Program-made: the position numbers and the translations under genes
Assembly: GCA_902529365.1 (NCBI GenBank)
Contig: CABZWK010000001.1
Span: forward strand, 124,001 to 188,000
Reading direction: 5' to 3'
Length of the DNA stretch: 64,000 bases
Origin: an uncultured Balneola sp.
Lineage (GTDB): Bacteria > Bacteroidota > Rhodothermia > Balneolales > Balneolaceae
The notes under the pieces: generated by a model
What the model saw: the letters and a program-made list of their open reading frames with translations, nothing else
What the model was told of the DNA's origin: nothing
Databases searched by the model: none
Part shown: in pieces, positions 56,732 to 64,000 of the stretch
Numbering within the stretch: position 1 is the first letter of the stretch
How the letters are laid out: each line of letters starts with the position of its first letter

Positions 56732-58033
56732 ATGAAACGCACGTTAACAACAACATTGACTCTTTTAATTGGTGCTGTTCCTCTTTTTGCTCAGGAGGCA
56801 GATGCCGCGACAGTGCAAGACAACCTAAACTACGTATGGACAATTATAGCTGCCTGTATGGTATTTTTTATGCAAGCGGGATTTACTCTTGTTGAAACAG
56901 GTTTCACAAGAGCGAAAAATGCTTTAAATATAGTAATGAAAAACGTCATGGATGTCTCCGCAGGTGGATTAGCATTCTTTTTTATAGGTTTTGGTCTAAT
57001 GTTCGGAACTACAGCCGGTGGATGGATTGGAACTGATGGATTTGCTTTGACTGAAATCGGAGACTACTCAGCTGAATGGTCATATACCTTTTTCTTTTTT
57101 CAAGCAGTTTTTGCCGCTACTGCAGCCACTATTGTTTCCGGTGCTGTAGCAGAGCGAACATCATTTAAGGCATATTTAATTTTTTCTGTACTAATAACAG
57201 CTTTTATCTACCCAGTATTTGGCTCTTGGGCTTGGGGTAGTCTTTATAATGGAAGCGGTTGGTTGGAAGATGTTGGTGGATTTGCTTTAATAGACTTCGC
57301 TGGTTCAACTGTAGTTCATTCAGTTGGTGGTTGGGCAGCATTAGCAGGTGCTTTGGTAGTTGGTCCTAGAGCCGGTAAATATATTGAAAAAGTACCACAA
57401 GAAATCAAAGGACACAGTTTACCATTAGCTGCTTTGGGGGTTTTTATATTATGGCTAGGGTGGTTTGGATTTAATGCTGGGTCTACCACTACTGGTGACA
57501 CATCAATAGCCTTAATTGCTATTAATACGTTTTTAGCAGCTGCAGCTGGGGCTACAGCCGCTATGTTAATTACTTGGCTCACTACTGGTAAACCTGATGG
57601 GGCAGTGACATTAAATGGAGTTCTAGCTGGACTGGTTGGTATAACTGCAGGTTGTGCTAATTTAACTCCTGGCTTTGCAATTCTTACTGGCGCTCTAGCT
57701 GGTATATTAGTCCACTATTCTATGAAATTTCTTGAAAAATACGTAGATGATGCTGTTGGTGCGGTATCCGTCCATGGTGTATGTGGTGCGTGGGGTACAC
57801 TCGCTGCTGGTATGTTTAGTACTGGAGATCTATTTAATTTTGAACAAATAGGCGTTCAAATGATAGGAATTGGAGCTGCATTTGTGTGGGCATTTGGTGT
57901 CTCTTATTTAGTATTCAAACTAATAGATTCTATCGTCCCACTAAGAGTAAGCGAAGAATTAGAGCTAAAAGGTCTTGATATAATGGAGCATGACGCAGAG
58001 TCATATCCTGAATTTGTAGACTCTACTTCTTAA
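56732..58033 (+). CDS. amt: Ammonium transporter
   Basis: Inner-membrane Amt/Rh channel of 433 residues. It begins with a cleavable-looking signal peptide ('LTTTLTLLIGAVPLFAQ'), then 11 membrane helices. The twin pore histidines are in 'STVVHSVGGWAALAGA' and 'AVSVHGVCGAWGTLAAG', and 'LVETGFTRAKNALNIVMKN' is the family's N-terminal motif. The downstream gene on the same strand codes for an outer-membrane TorF porin, 43 bp away. glnB/glnK is not in the window. The upstream sites suggest nitrogen control. Confidence 0.96.
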   Translation: MKRTLTTTLTLLIGAVPLFAQEADAATVQDNLNYVWTIIAACMVFFMQAGFTLVETGFTRAKNALNIVMKNVMDVSAGGLAFFFIGFGLMFGTTAGGWIGTDGFALTEIGDYSAEWSYTFFFFQAVFAATAATIVSGAVAERTSFKAYLIFSVLITAFIYPVFGSWAWGSLYNGSGWLEDVGGFALIDFAGSTVVHSVGGWAALAGALVVGPRAGKYIEKVPQEIKGHSLPLAALGVFILWLGWFGFNAGSTTTGDTSIALIAINTFLAAAAGATAAMLITWLTTGKPDGAVTLNGVLAGLVGITAGCANLTPGFAILTGALAGILVHYSMKFLEKYVDDAVGAVSVHGVCGAWGTLAAGMFSTGDLFNFEQIGVQMIGIGAAFVWAFGVSYLVFKLIDSIVPLRVSEELELKGLDIMEHDAESYPEFVDSTS

Positions 58034-58076
58034 TTAAAATCTTACTTACAAATACTTAACAATCAAATCAATAATT

Positions 58077-58742
58077 ATGAAATTACTAATTAACAACATC
58101 ACAAAATTATTCTCTGTCTTAGTACTCACTTTGCTCATCAGCGTCTCTGGGAGTAAAGAAGCTGCTGCACAGGTAGAAGTCAGTACAGGAATGGACCTTT
58201 ATAGTACGTATGTCTGGAGAGGTGTAGCTTACTCTGGGCCTTCTTGGCAACCATATGTTGATCTTGCTGTAGGGGGTCTGACAATTGGGGCATGGGGCTC
58301 TCAAGGGTATGATGGTTTCCAGGAAATGGATCTTTATATCTCATATTCACTAGGGGATTTAAGTGCTGGTTTAACTAGTTATTATTATCCTGGAAGTAAT
58401 TGGACTGAAGAGGGAAGTCAAGCTTATGAAGTTAATCTAGGTTATAGTTTAGGAAGTATATCAATAGGTGCTAATTATATATTAAATGAAGCAGCAGGTG
58501 CAGGTTCTGCTGGTGAGGATATGTATTTTGAACTAGGCTATTCTGGAAGTGCAGCAGATATTTTCATAGGTGCTGGAGATGGATGGCATTCCAGCACAAC
58601 GGACTTTGGGCTCGTAAATATTGGGGTAACTAAATCAAAGGATATTATAATTACTGAAAGCTTCAGTATTCCGTTGACTGGTGCAGTAATCTACAACCCA
58701 GATTCAGAACAGCTATACATCTTAGCAGGGATTTCACTCTAG
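58077..58742 (+). CDS. TorF family putative porin
   Basis: A 221-residue protein with a signal peptide ending near 'SKEAAAQ' (residue 31). The mature part starts with the TorF motif 'VSTGMDLYSTYVWRGVAYSGPSWQPYVDLAVGG' region and consists of beta strands rich in Tyr and Gly, as expected of a small outer-membrane barrel. It is downstream of amt and shares its transcript, so it may help ammonium or another nitrogen source cross the outer membrane; that is inference. Confidence 0.87.
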   Translation: MKLLINNITKLFSVLVLTLLISVSGSKEAAAQVEVSTGMDLYSTYVWRGVAYSGPSWQPYVDLAVGGLTIGAWGSQGYDGFQEMDLYISYSLGDLSAGLTSYYYPGSNWTEEGSQAYEVNLGYSLGSISIGANYILNEAAGAGSAGEDMYFELGYSGSAADIFIGAGDGWHSSTTDFGLVNIGVTKSKDIIITESFSIPLTGAVIYNPDSEQLYILAGISL

Positions 58743-58837
58743 ATTCTCAGTTTAGAAGAGGATTTACTTTTAGCCTCGCAGTTACTTTGCGAAGCTATTT
58801 ATGCTCAAAAGGTATATTATATCGACTGACTAAATCT

Positions 58838-58872
58838 AAAGTGAGAGGCTTGACTGCCCCTCACTTTTTTTG
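58838..58872 (+). terminator. Rho-independent terminator after the amt operon
   Basis: AAAGTGAG-A-GGC pairs with GCC-C-CTCACTTT (58838-58866), followed by T residues on the plus strand and preceded by A-rich sequence on the other, so it may serve the convergent murB as well. Confidence 0.85.
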
Positions 58873-58890
58873 TTAGAACCAGCGCTGCAG

Positions 58891-59934
58891 CTAAGCGTCA
58901 TCAGTATTTGCCGAGATAATTTGCACTTCAGCTTCTAAAGAAATTCCAAACATATCTGACACCTCACATTGAACAAAGTCAGCAAATTCACGAACCTGAT
59001 CTCCATTAGCCCCACCGTGATGCACAATGACTAAGGCCTGCTGATCATAAGTACCTACTTGACCTTTTCTAAAGCCTTTACCCACCGCCTTATCAATGAG
59101 CCAGCCAGCTGCCACTTTGGTGTAACCATCAGGCATAGGATAGGTTTTTATATCGGGAAAACGAGTTTTCAAGCGGTCAACTTGCTCAGTGGGGAGTAGC
59201 GGGTTCTTAAAGAAACTCCCACAACTTCCCAGTGTTTGGGTGTCAGGAAGTCGTGACTGGCGAACTTGAATGACCGCATTAAAAATTTGTTGTTGGCTGG
59301 GTTCATCAATTCCTTGATGCATCAAAAAATGCCTCAAGGATTCATAATCAGCTTTAATTTGAGCGTTTTTAGGTAACTTAAACCGTACTTTTGCAATAAT
59401 AGCCTTAGCTTTTAACTCTTTTTTAAAGATACTATTTCTGTAACCAAAGTCACATTCTACTCTATCTATCCAACAAAGTTCCAAGCTTTCAGTGTGCATG
59501 TATTGTACCTTGGTAATGTACTCCTCAACTTCTACACCATATGCACCTATATTCTGAATAGGCGCCGCCCCAACACTACCAGGGATGAGTGCTAGATTCT
59601 CCAGTCCTATCCATCCTTTTTCCACCGTCCACTCTACCAATTCATGCCAATTCTCACCGGCTCCTATTTCTAATTCTACCGTATCTTCATTTTCATGGAT
59701 TATGAGCTTTTCTTTAATCCCAATAAGTAGGACCAAACCTTCATAATAACTTGGTAAAAGGACATTTGATCCTCCTCCTAGCACAAGTACCGTCACCTTG
59801 TTTTTCTTAGCCCAAGCAAGGGCTTCTGCTAATGCTTCCACGCTATCAATTCGCGCAACATACTGAGCCATAGCAGATACTCCCATTGTAGTATGGGATG
59901 ATAATTGAACCTGTTGCTCAATAGTAATTGCCAT
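58891..59934 (-). CDS. murB: UDP-N-acetylenolpyruvoylglucosamine reductase
   Basis: FAD-dependent enzyme that reduces the product of MurA to UDP-MurNAc. 347 residues, type I like E. coli MurB: 'VLGGGSNVLLP' is the FAD loop, 'GSVGAAPIQNIGAYGVEVEEYI' the substrate region, and 'TLGSCGSFFKNP' has the catalytic Ser. It is six bases downstream of the gldE-like gene, so part of the ssb-gldE-murB run. Confidence 0.97.
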   Translation of the reverse strand: MAITIEQQVQLSSHTTMGVSAMAQYVARIDSVEALAEALAWAKKNKVTVLVLGGGSNVLLPSYYEGLVLLIGIKEKLIIHENEDTVELEIGAGENWHELVEWTVEKGWIGLENLALIPGSVGAAPIQNIGAYGVEVEEYITKVQYMHTESLELCWIDRVECDFGYRNSIFKKELKAKAIIAKVRFKLPKNAQIKADYESLRHFLMHQGIDEPSQQQIFNAVIQVRQSRLPDTQTLGSCGSFFKNPLLPTEQVDRLKTRFPDIKTYPMPDGYTKVAAGWLIDKAVGKGFRKGQVGTYDQQALVIVHHGGANGDQVREFADFVQCEVSDMFGISLEAEVQIISANTDDA

Positions 59935-59940
59935 AGAGTA

Positions 59941-61284
59941 TTAGGTTGAGGCGGGAAGCAACTTTACCCGAATTTTTTTTATCCTATTTTTTTGGACAGA
60001 ATGAACCGTCAATTCAACATCCTTGTGAATAACCCGCTCACCTACCATGGGTAGATTCTCGGTAATACTGTAAATTAGCCCGCCCAGTGTCTCAAAATCG
60101 TCTTCTTCTGAGGTTAGTTCACGTTCTAATACATCCTCCATATCATCGAGGTCAATTTGAGCATCGAAGACATAAATTCCGTTTTTAAATCTTTTGTATA
60201 GCCTTTCTTCCTCGTCTCCTTCATCTACCATTTCACCGACTAATTCCTCCAAGATATCGTCCATAGTAACCACTCCTTCCGTTCCTCCATATTCATCCAC
60301 TACTACAGCCATGTGTGTTTTTTCTTGCTGAAAATCTCGAAGTAAATCATCCAGTTTTTTTGTCACCGGTATGAATAAGGCCTTGCGTGATATGGTCCTC
60401 CAATTGATGATTTGATCATCTCCTTCTGAGTGAATAAAAGGTAGAATGTCTTTGGCATAGATGACCCCGTGAATAGTATCTAAATCATTTTCATAAAGTG
60501 GCATTCTAGAGAGACTATGTTCACGGATCCGAGCGAGTACATCTGGGAGTGAATCTTCCACGGACACCCCAATTATATTAACCCGTGATGTCATTATTTC
60601 ACGAACAATAATATTCCCAAATTCAATAACATTTTCTATAATCTCCCGCTCATCTTCTTTGATTGAACCTTCCTGTTCACTTACTTCAGCCATCATTTTT
60701 ATATCATCTGAACTAAAGGTGTTAGAACTTTTTGGTAACACTCGCTCCAAGCTAATTGTACTTTCAGCTATTAACTTAGCTAAGGGTTTAAGAAGGATAA
60801 AATAGAAGTAAATGAATCCACTTAACTTCCTTGATATACGAAGAGGATTATTAATTGAAATAACCTTAGGAGTAATTTCACTAAGAATTAAAATCACAAA
60901 GGTAAGTACAATTACTTCTATGGTGTAAACCAAAAATTCAGGGGCATCTGTAAAACCCATCAGTGAACCAGTTATGACTGCAGCCATAACTGAGGCAATA
61001 ATATTGGCAAAAGTGTTTCCAATGAGTACCGTGGCTAGCAGTCTCCTCGGTTGATTAAGCATCGTAGCCACTCTCCCATCTACCTGAGAAAAGGCTTCAT
61101 CTTTGTTGAGTAAATCTTGTTTGTTTATGAGCGAAAAAAAGGCGACTTCAGACCCAGAGAATACGGCTGAAAAAACCAATCCAAGAAACATGATGACTAA
61201 TTGGATGGACAGGGTGGTTAATTCAAACTCACCACTCTGAATCCATCCAACAAACATCCACCAATTAGAAAGGTAAATCGTCAT
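59941..61284 (-). CDS. gldE: GldE-like CNNM/CBS-domain membrane protein
   Basis: A 447-residue protein with a CNNM/DUF21 membrane domain (helices about 27-165), two CBS repeats ('MTSRVNIIGVSVEDSLPDVLARI' and 'PVTKKLDDLLRDFQQEKTHMAVVVDEYGGTEGVVTMDDILEELVGE') and a CorC_HlyC domain at the end. Members are called hemolysin or CorC-like and may handle Mg2+. In Flavobacteria gldE lies directly behind ssb and is needed for gliding; the same order here, with a 20-base overlap with ssb, suggests GldE, but the gliding role is unproven. Confidence 0.83.
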   Translation of the reverse strand: MTIYLSNWWMFVGWIQSGEFELTTLSIQLVIMFLGLVFSAVFSGSEVAFFSLINKQDLLNKDEAFSQVDGRVATMLNQPRRLLATVLIGNTFANIIASVMAAVITGSLMGFTDAPEFLVYTIEVIVLTFVILILSEITPKVISINNPLRISRKLSGFIYFYFILLKPLAKLIAESTISLERVLPKSSNTFSSDDIKMMAEVSEQEGSIKEDEREIIENVIEFGNIIVREIMTSRVNIIGVSVEDSLPDVLARIREHSLSRMPLYENDLDTIHGVIYAKDILPFIHSEGDDQIINWRTISRKALFIPVTKKLDDLLRDFQQEKTHMAVVVDEYGGTEGVVTMDDILEELVGEMVDEGDEEERLYKRFKNGIYVFDAQIDLDDMEDVLERELTSEEDDFETLGGLIYSITENLPMVGERVIHKDVELTVHSVQKNRIKKIRVKLLPAST

Positions 61285-61732
61285 CGATATCGTCTAAATT
61301 AATCGTTTTATTAACTCCCTGACTCGCACTGGCTCCACTGCTTTGTGCGTTATTGGAACTTGGAGCTGATGGCATTTCTGACATGCCACCACCGGCACTA
61401 CCTCTGCTATCTAGCATGGTCATTTGCAAGGCCTTCACTTCAGTGGTATATCTTTTTTGACCTTGTTTATCTTCCCACTCACGGGTCTGCAAAGGACCTT
61501 CAACATAAATCATTGAACCTTTTGTAAGATACTGCTGACATATTTCGGCAGTTCTTCCCCAGGCTACTACTCGGTGCCATTCGGTTTTATCTTGATATTC
61601 ACCATTGCTATCTTTGTAGCGCTCGTTTGTGGCTAGGTTTAGAGTGGCTACTGCGGTGTTTGACTGTGTATATCGGACTTCAGGATCTTGTCCCAAACGT
61701 CCAATCAACATTACTTTATTTAATGAGCTCAT
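61265..61732 (-). CDS. ssb: Single-stranded DNA-binding protein
   Basis: A 155-residue SSB with an OB fold ('NKVMLIGRLGQDPEVRYTQSNTAVATLNLATN' and 'TEWHRVVAWGRTAEICQQYLTKGSMIYVEG' regions), a Gly/Ser/Ala-rich linker and the acidic tip 'DDIDDDLPF' that recruits partner proteins. Its 3' end overlaps the gldE-like gene by 20 bp. Confidence 0.97.
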   Translation of the reverse strand: MSSLNKVMLIGRLGQDPEVRYTQSNTAVATLNLATNERYKDSNGEYQDKTEWHRVVAWGRTAEICQQYLTKGSMIYVEGPLQTREWEDKQGQKRYTTEVKALQMTMLDSRGSAGGGMSEMPSAPSSNNAQSSGASASQGVNKTINLDDIDDDLPF

Positions 61733-61837
61733 ATAATTCTGTTTTATTTAATATTGATATAATGTAAGACCCTTAAACCAATCATTCCTTACCATTTATA
61801 TTTTTTTAATGAGTAATCGGTGTCAAACACCCGATAT

Positions 61838-62863
61838 CTACTCTTCTTTAAACAAATGTGGCGCGTCAATCATGCCATTTTCTTGCTCTTTCGATAACAA
61901 AGCATAATTAAATCCTGGATGAATAGCACTACCTCCTACGACTCCTTGCTTATTTAGGGCTATAACACCCACCTGAAGGGATTTAGGTTCTTTTTCCTTT
62001 GAAATTATTCGGGCTATTACTTCATCGCATGCCTGCTGAGGGGTGTACCCTTGGCGGATCAACTCTACGGCCACTGAGGCTCCTGCAGATCGAATGACTG
62101 CTTCACCAAGTCCGGTAGCCACCGCACCTCCCACCTCATTATCTAGATATAGACCCGCACCAATGATAGGGGAATCCCCTACTCGACCGTGCATCTTATA
62201 AGCAGCGCCACTCGTGGTGCATGCCCCAGAGATATTGCCCGAATCATCTAAGGCCAACATACCAATGGTGTCGTGATTTTCTACATTGATCACCGGAGCG
62301 TACTTAGAGTCCTCAAGCCACTTTCGCCATGCATTTTCAGAGGCTTCGGTTAATAAGTTTTGACGTTTAAATCCCTGTTGTTCTGCAAATTGTAATGCTC
62401 CGTTTCCCACTAGCATGACATGAGGAGTCTCCTCCATCACTTTTCTAGCCACCGAAATAGGGTGTACAATGTGTTCCAAAAAGGCCACCGAACCGCATTG
62501 CTGCTCATGGTTCATTATACAGGCATCCAAGGTAACTCTTCCTTCTCTATCTGGGAACCCCCCAAGCCCTACGGATTGATTGGTAGGATCCGCTTCCGCA
62601 GTTTTAACCCCCAACTCAACGGCATCTAAGGAAGTACCTCCATTCTCAAGGACTTTCCACGCTTCTTCATTGGCCACAATACCATGAATCCAGGTCGATA
62701 GTACGACCGGTTTTACAGTATTTATTTTGTCAGACGACAATCCATTGGAAATTTTTTTGGCTGCGCTGCTCTCTTTAGCCGCTACCTGAGTGGCCGTAAA
62801 AGTGCCCATCCCCGCTAATCCGGCAACGCCTGTCTTCAGAAACTCCTTTCTACTTTGACTCAT
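61838..62863 (-). CDS. Glycosylasparaginase/isoaspartyl peptidase family (N4-(beta-GlcNAc)-L-asparaginase)
   Basis: A 341-residue Ntn hydrolase that autocleaves before Thr199 in 'NHDTIGMLALD' to form its active site. 'STWIHGIVANEEAW', 'SVGLGGFPDREGRVTLDA' and 'GRVGDSPIIGAGLYLDN' are signatures of the glycosylasparaginase branch. The N-terminus 'SRKEFLKTGVAGLAGMGTFTA' looks like a Tat signal peptide in which the second Arg is replaced by Lys. It would then act in the periplasm on glycoasparagines, maybe from N-glycoproteins. It is a single gene. Confidence 0.92.
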   Translation of the reverse strand: MSQSRKEFLKTGVAGLAGMGTFTATQVAAKESSAAKKISNGLSSDKINTVKPVVLSTWIHGIVANEEAWKVLENGGTSLDAVELGVKTAEADPTNQSVGLGGFPDREGRVTLDACIMNHEQQCGSVAFLEHIVHPISVARKVMEETPHVMLVGNGALQFAEQQGFKRQNLLTEASENAWRKWLEDSKYAPVINVENHDTIGMLALDDSGNISGACTTSGAAYKMHGRVGDSPIIGAGLYLDNEVGGAVATGLGEAVIRSAGASVAVELIRQGYTPQQACDEVIARIISKEKEPKSLQVGVIALNKQGVVGGSAIHPGFNYALLSKEQENGMIDAPHLFKEE

Positions 62864-63013
62864 TTTTTCTCCATTATCTTTGATTTTCTTGCTGATTTTA
62901 TCTAGTTAGCATGAAGCTTTGAGTATTCCGATCGAAATTTCTTTCCACCTTATCAATCTTCATTCAACCAGCTACGCAGACCTTCTCTCAACAGAACAAT
63001 CTAAGACAATGTA

Positions 63014-64000
63014 TTATTTATCGGTTAGATGAGAAAGTCCTGGCAATTCTTTTCCTTCTAAATATTCCAAACTAGCTCCACCACCTGTGGACACATGAGA
63101 CACTTGATCACTCAAGCCGGCTTGTTTGATAGCCGAAGCAGAATCTCCTCCACCTATAATAGTGGTAGCACCTTGCTCAGTCGCAGTGACCAAGGCCTGG
63201 GCAATGGACTGAGTACCGACCGCAAAATTAGGCATTTCAAATACCCCCATTGGCCCGTTCCAGAGCACCATTTTTGCTTGAGTAATTGCACCACTAAACA
63301 AGGTGATGGTTTCAGGGCCTATATCCAGTGATTCCCAATTATCTAAAATGCCATCTGCTGTCACTACTTTTCTGTTGGCATCGTTTGAAAAATCATCTGC
63401 AATAACCAAGTCAACAGGCAACATCAAATTGACCCCTACCTCAAGCGCTTGGTCCATCAATGCTTTAGCCATCGGTATTTTATCTTCTTCTAACAAGGAA
63501 TCCCCCACCGAATAACCCTTAGCCGCTAGAAATGTATAAGCCATCCCTCCTCCAATAATAATGGTATCTACTTTTGTCAGTAACCGCTGAATCACTGAAA
63601 TTTTATCAGATACTTTAGCACCTCCTAATATAGCGACAAATGGACGCTTAGGGTCATTCACACTGTCACTCAAATAGGTGATCTCTTTTTCAAGTAAAAA
63701 CCCTGAAACCGAATTCTCCATGAACGCTGTGACTCCCGCAACTGAAGCATGCACTCGATGCGAAGATCCAAAGGCATCGTTTACAAAAACATGGGCATAG
63801 GCCGCAAGTTGTTGAGCAAAATGAGGGTCATTTTTTGTTTCACCAGCATGGAATCGAACATTTTCGAGCACCACTATTTCGCTCTCTTTCGCTGCGGAAA
63901 TTACTTTTTCAGCAGCCTCACCAATGCAGTCATGGGCGAAATGTACTGGTACGTCAACTAAACTAGCCAAATGTTGAGCTACTGGTTCCAAAGAAAATTC
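63014..64000 (-). CDS. pgk: Phosphoglycerate kinase (5' end outside the window)
   Basis: The frame is open to the window's right edge, so the first 60-70 residues are missing; a TTG at 63991 is inside the gene and is not a start. The visible 329 residues include 'VLENVRFHAGETKNDP', 'FVNDAFGSSHRVHASV', 'AILGGAKVSDKI' and the nucleotide loop 'TTIIGGGDSASAIKQAG' and 'VSTGGGASLEYLEG'. It is the ATP-generating enzyme of glycolysis. The 150 bp to the asparaginase show no gene. Confidence 0.97.
   Translation of the reverse strand, partial: EFSLEPVAQHLASLVDVPVHFAHDCIGEAAEKVISAAKESEIVVLENVRFHAGETKNDPHFAQQLAAYAHVFVNDAFGSSHRVHASVAGVTAFMENSVSGFLLEKEITYLSDSVNDPKRPFVAILGGAKVSDKISVIQRLLTKVDTIIIGGGMAYTFLAAKGYSVGDSLLEEDKIPMAKALMDQALEVGVNLMLPVDLVIADDFSNDANRKVVTADGILDNWESLDIGPETITLFSGAITQAKMVLWNGPMGVFEMPNFAVGTQSIAQALVTATEQGATTIIGGGDSASAIKQAGLSDQVSHVSTGGGASLEYLEGKELPGLSHLTDK

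Overview
The window looks like a piece of a low-GC (roughly 40%) chromosome from the Bacteroidota/Rhodothermota/Balneolota (FCB) group. The case rests on type IX secretion C-terminal tags with the NPFNPTT signature on two secreted proteins, a GldE-like gene beside ssb, FCB-type small families (DUF3098, DUF4212, DUF2141, DUF92), a type II glutamine synthetase, and few clear Shine-Dalgarno sites. The resemblance is closest to Balneola/Rhodothermus relatives, but this is inference. No rRNA, tRNA, IS element, prophage or CRISPR array was seen. Most genes are housekeeping; the unusual material is in regulatory DNA, decayed genes and one vitamin B12 cluster.

Layout. 1-8.4 kb (+ strand): end of an unknown gene, a biotin carrier protein, murA, RNase G, hslVU and an S41 protease, then a dead thioredoxin gene. 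8.9-12.3 kb: a two-subunit DUF4212/SSS sodium symporter and a NodB-like deacetylase whose T9SS tag is broken. 12.5-20.9 kb (- strand): a B12 block made of a cobalamin riboswitch, a BtuB-type TonB receptor, a beta-propeller that resembles the B12-binding surface protein BtuG but carries a T9SS tag, an AT-rich segment with DnaA boxes, and the B12-dependent ribonucleotide reductase nrdJ. 21-25.3 kb: acyl-ACP thioesterase, a ruined aldo/keto reductase, a DAACS symporter, DUF92 and DUF3098 membrane proteins. 25.4-31.5 kb (+): maf, a TPR/secreted-protein pair, mazG, citrate synthase. 31.4-42.8 kb (-): a compact run gatB, TlpA-like lipoprotein, tpiA, purD, NHL-like protein, LuxE-like, LuxC-like, leuS. 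42.9-50 kb: rhodanese lipoprotein, pckA, prfA, purKE, RRM protein, YbjQ protein, DUF2141. 50-58.9 kb: glnII and amt/TorF porin, with menA-menC-menE and purB between them. 58.9-64 kb (-): murB, gldE-like, ssb, glycosylasparaginase and the 3' part of pgk.

Main ideas. (1) 16.3-16.6 kb has two perfect and two near-perfect DnaA boxes, three of them spaced exactly 10 bp apart, next to a very AT-rich stretch: either a replication origin or DnaA control of nrdJ. (2) The riboswitch-BtuB-BtuG-like operon next to nrdJ is a B12 capture-and-use neighbourhood in which a BtuG-like protein appears to be surface-attached by T9SS rather than by lipidation. (3) A palindrome built on AAAGCGCTTT lies about 115 bp upstream of glnII and in a variant form about 112 bp upstream of amt, suggesting an undescribed nitrogen-control operator. 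Three gene remnants (thioredoxin, aldo/keto reductase, T9SS tag) show ongoing gene decay.
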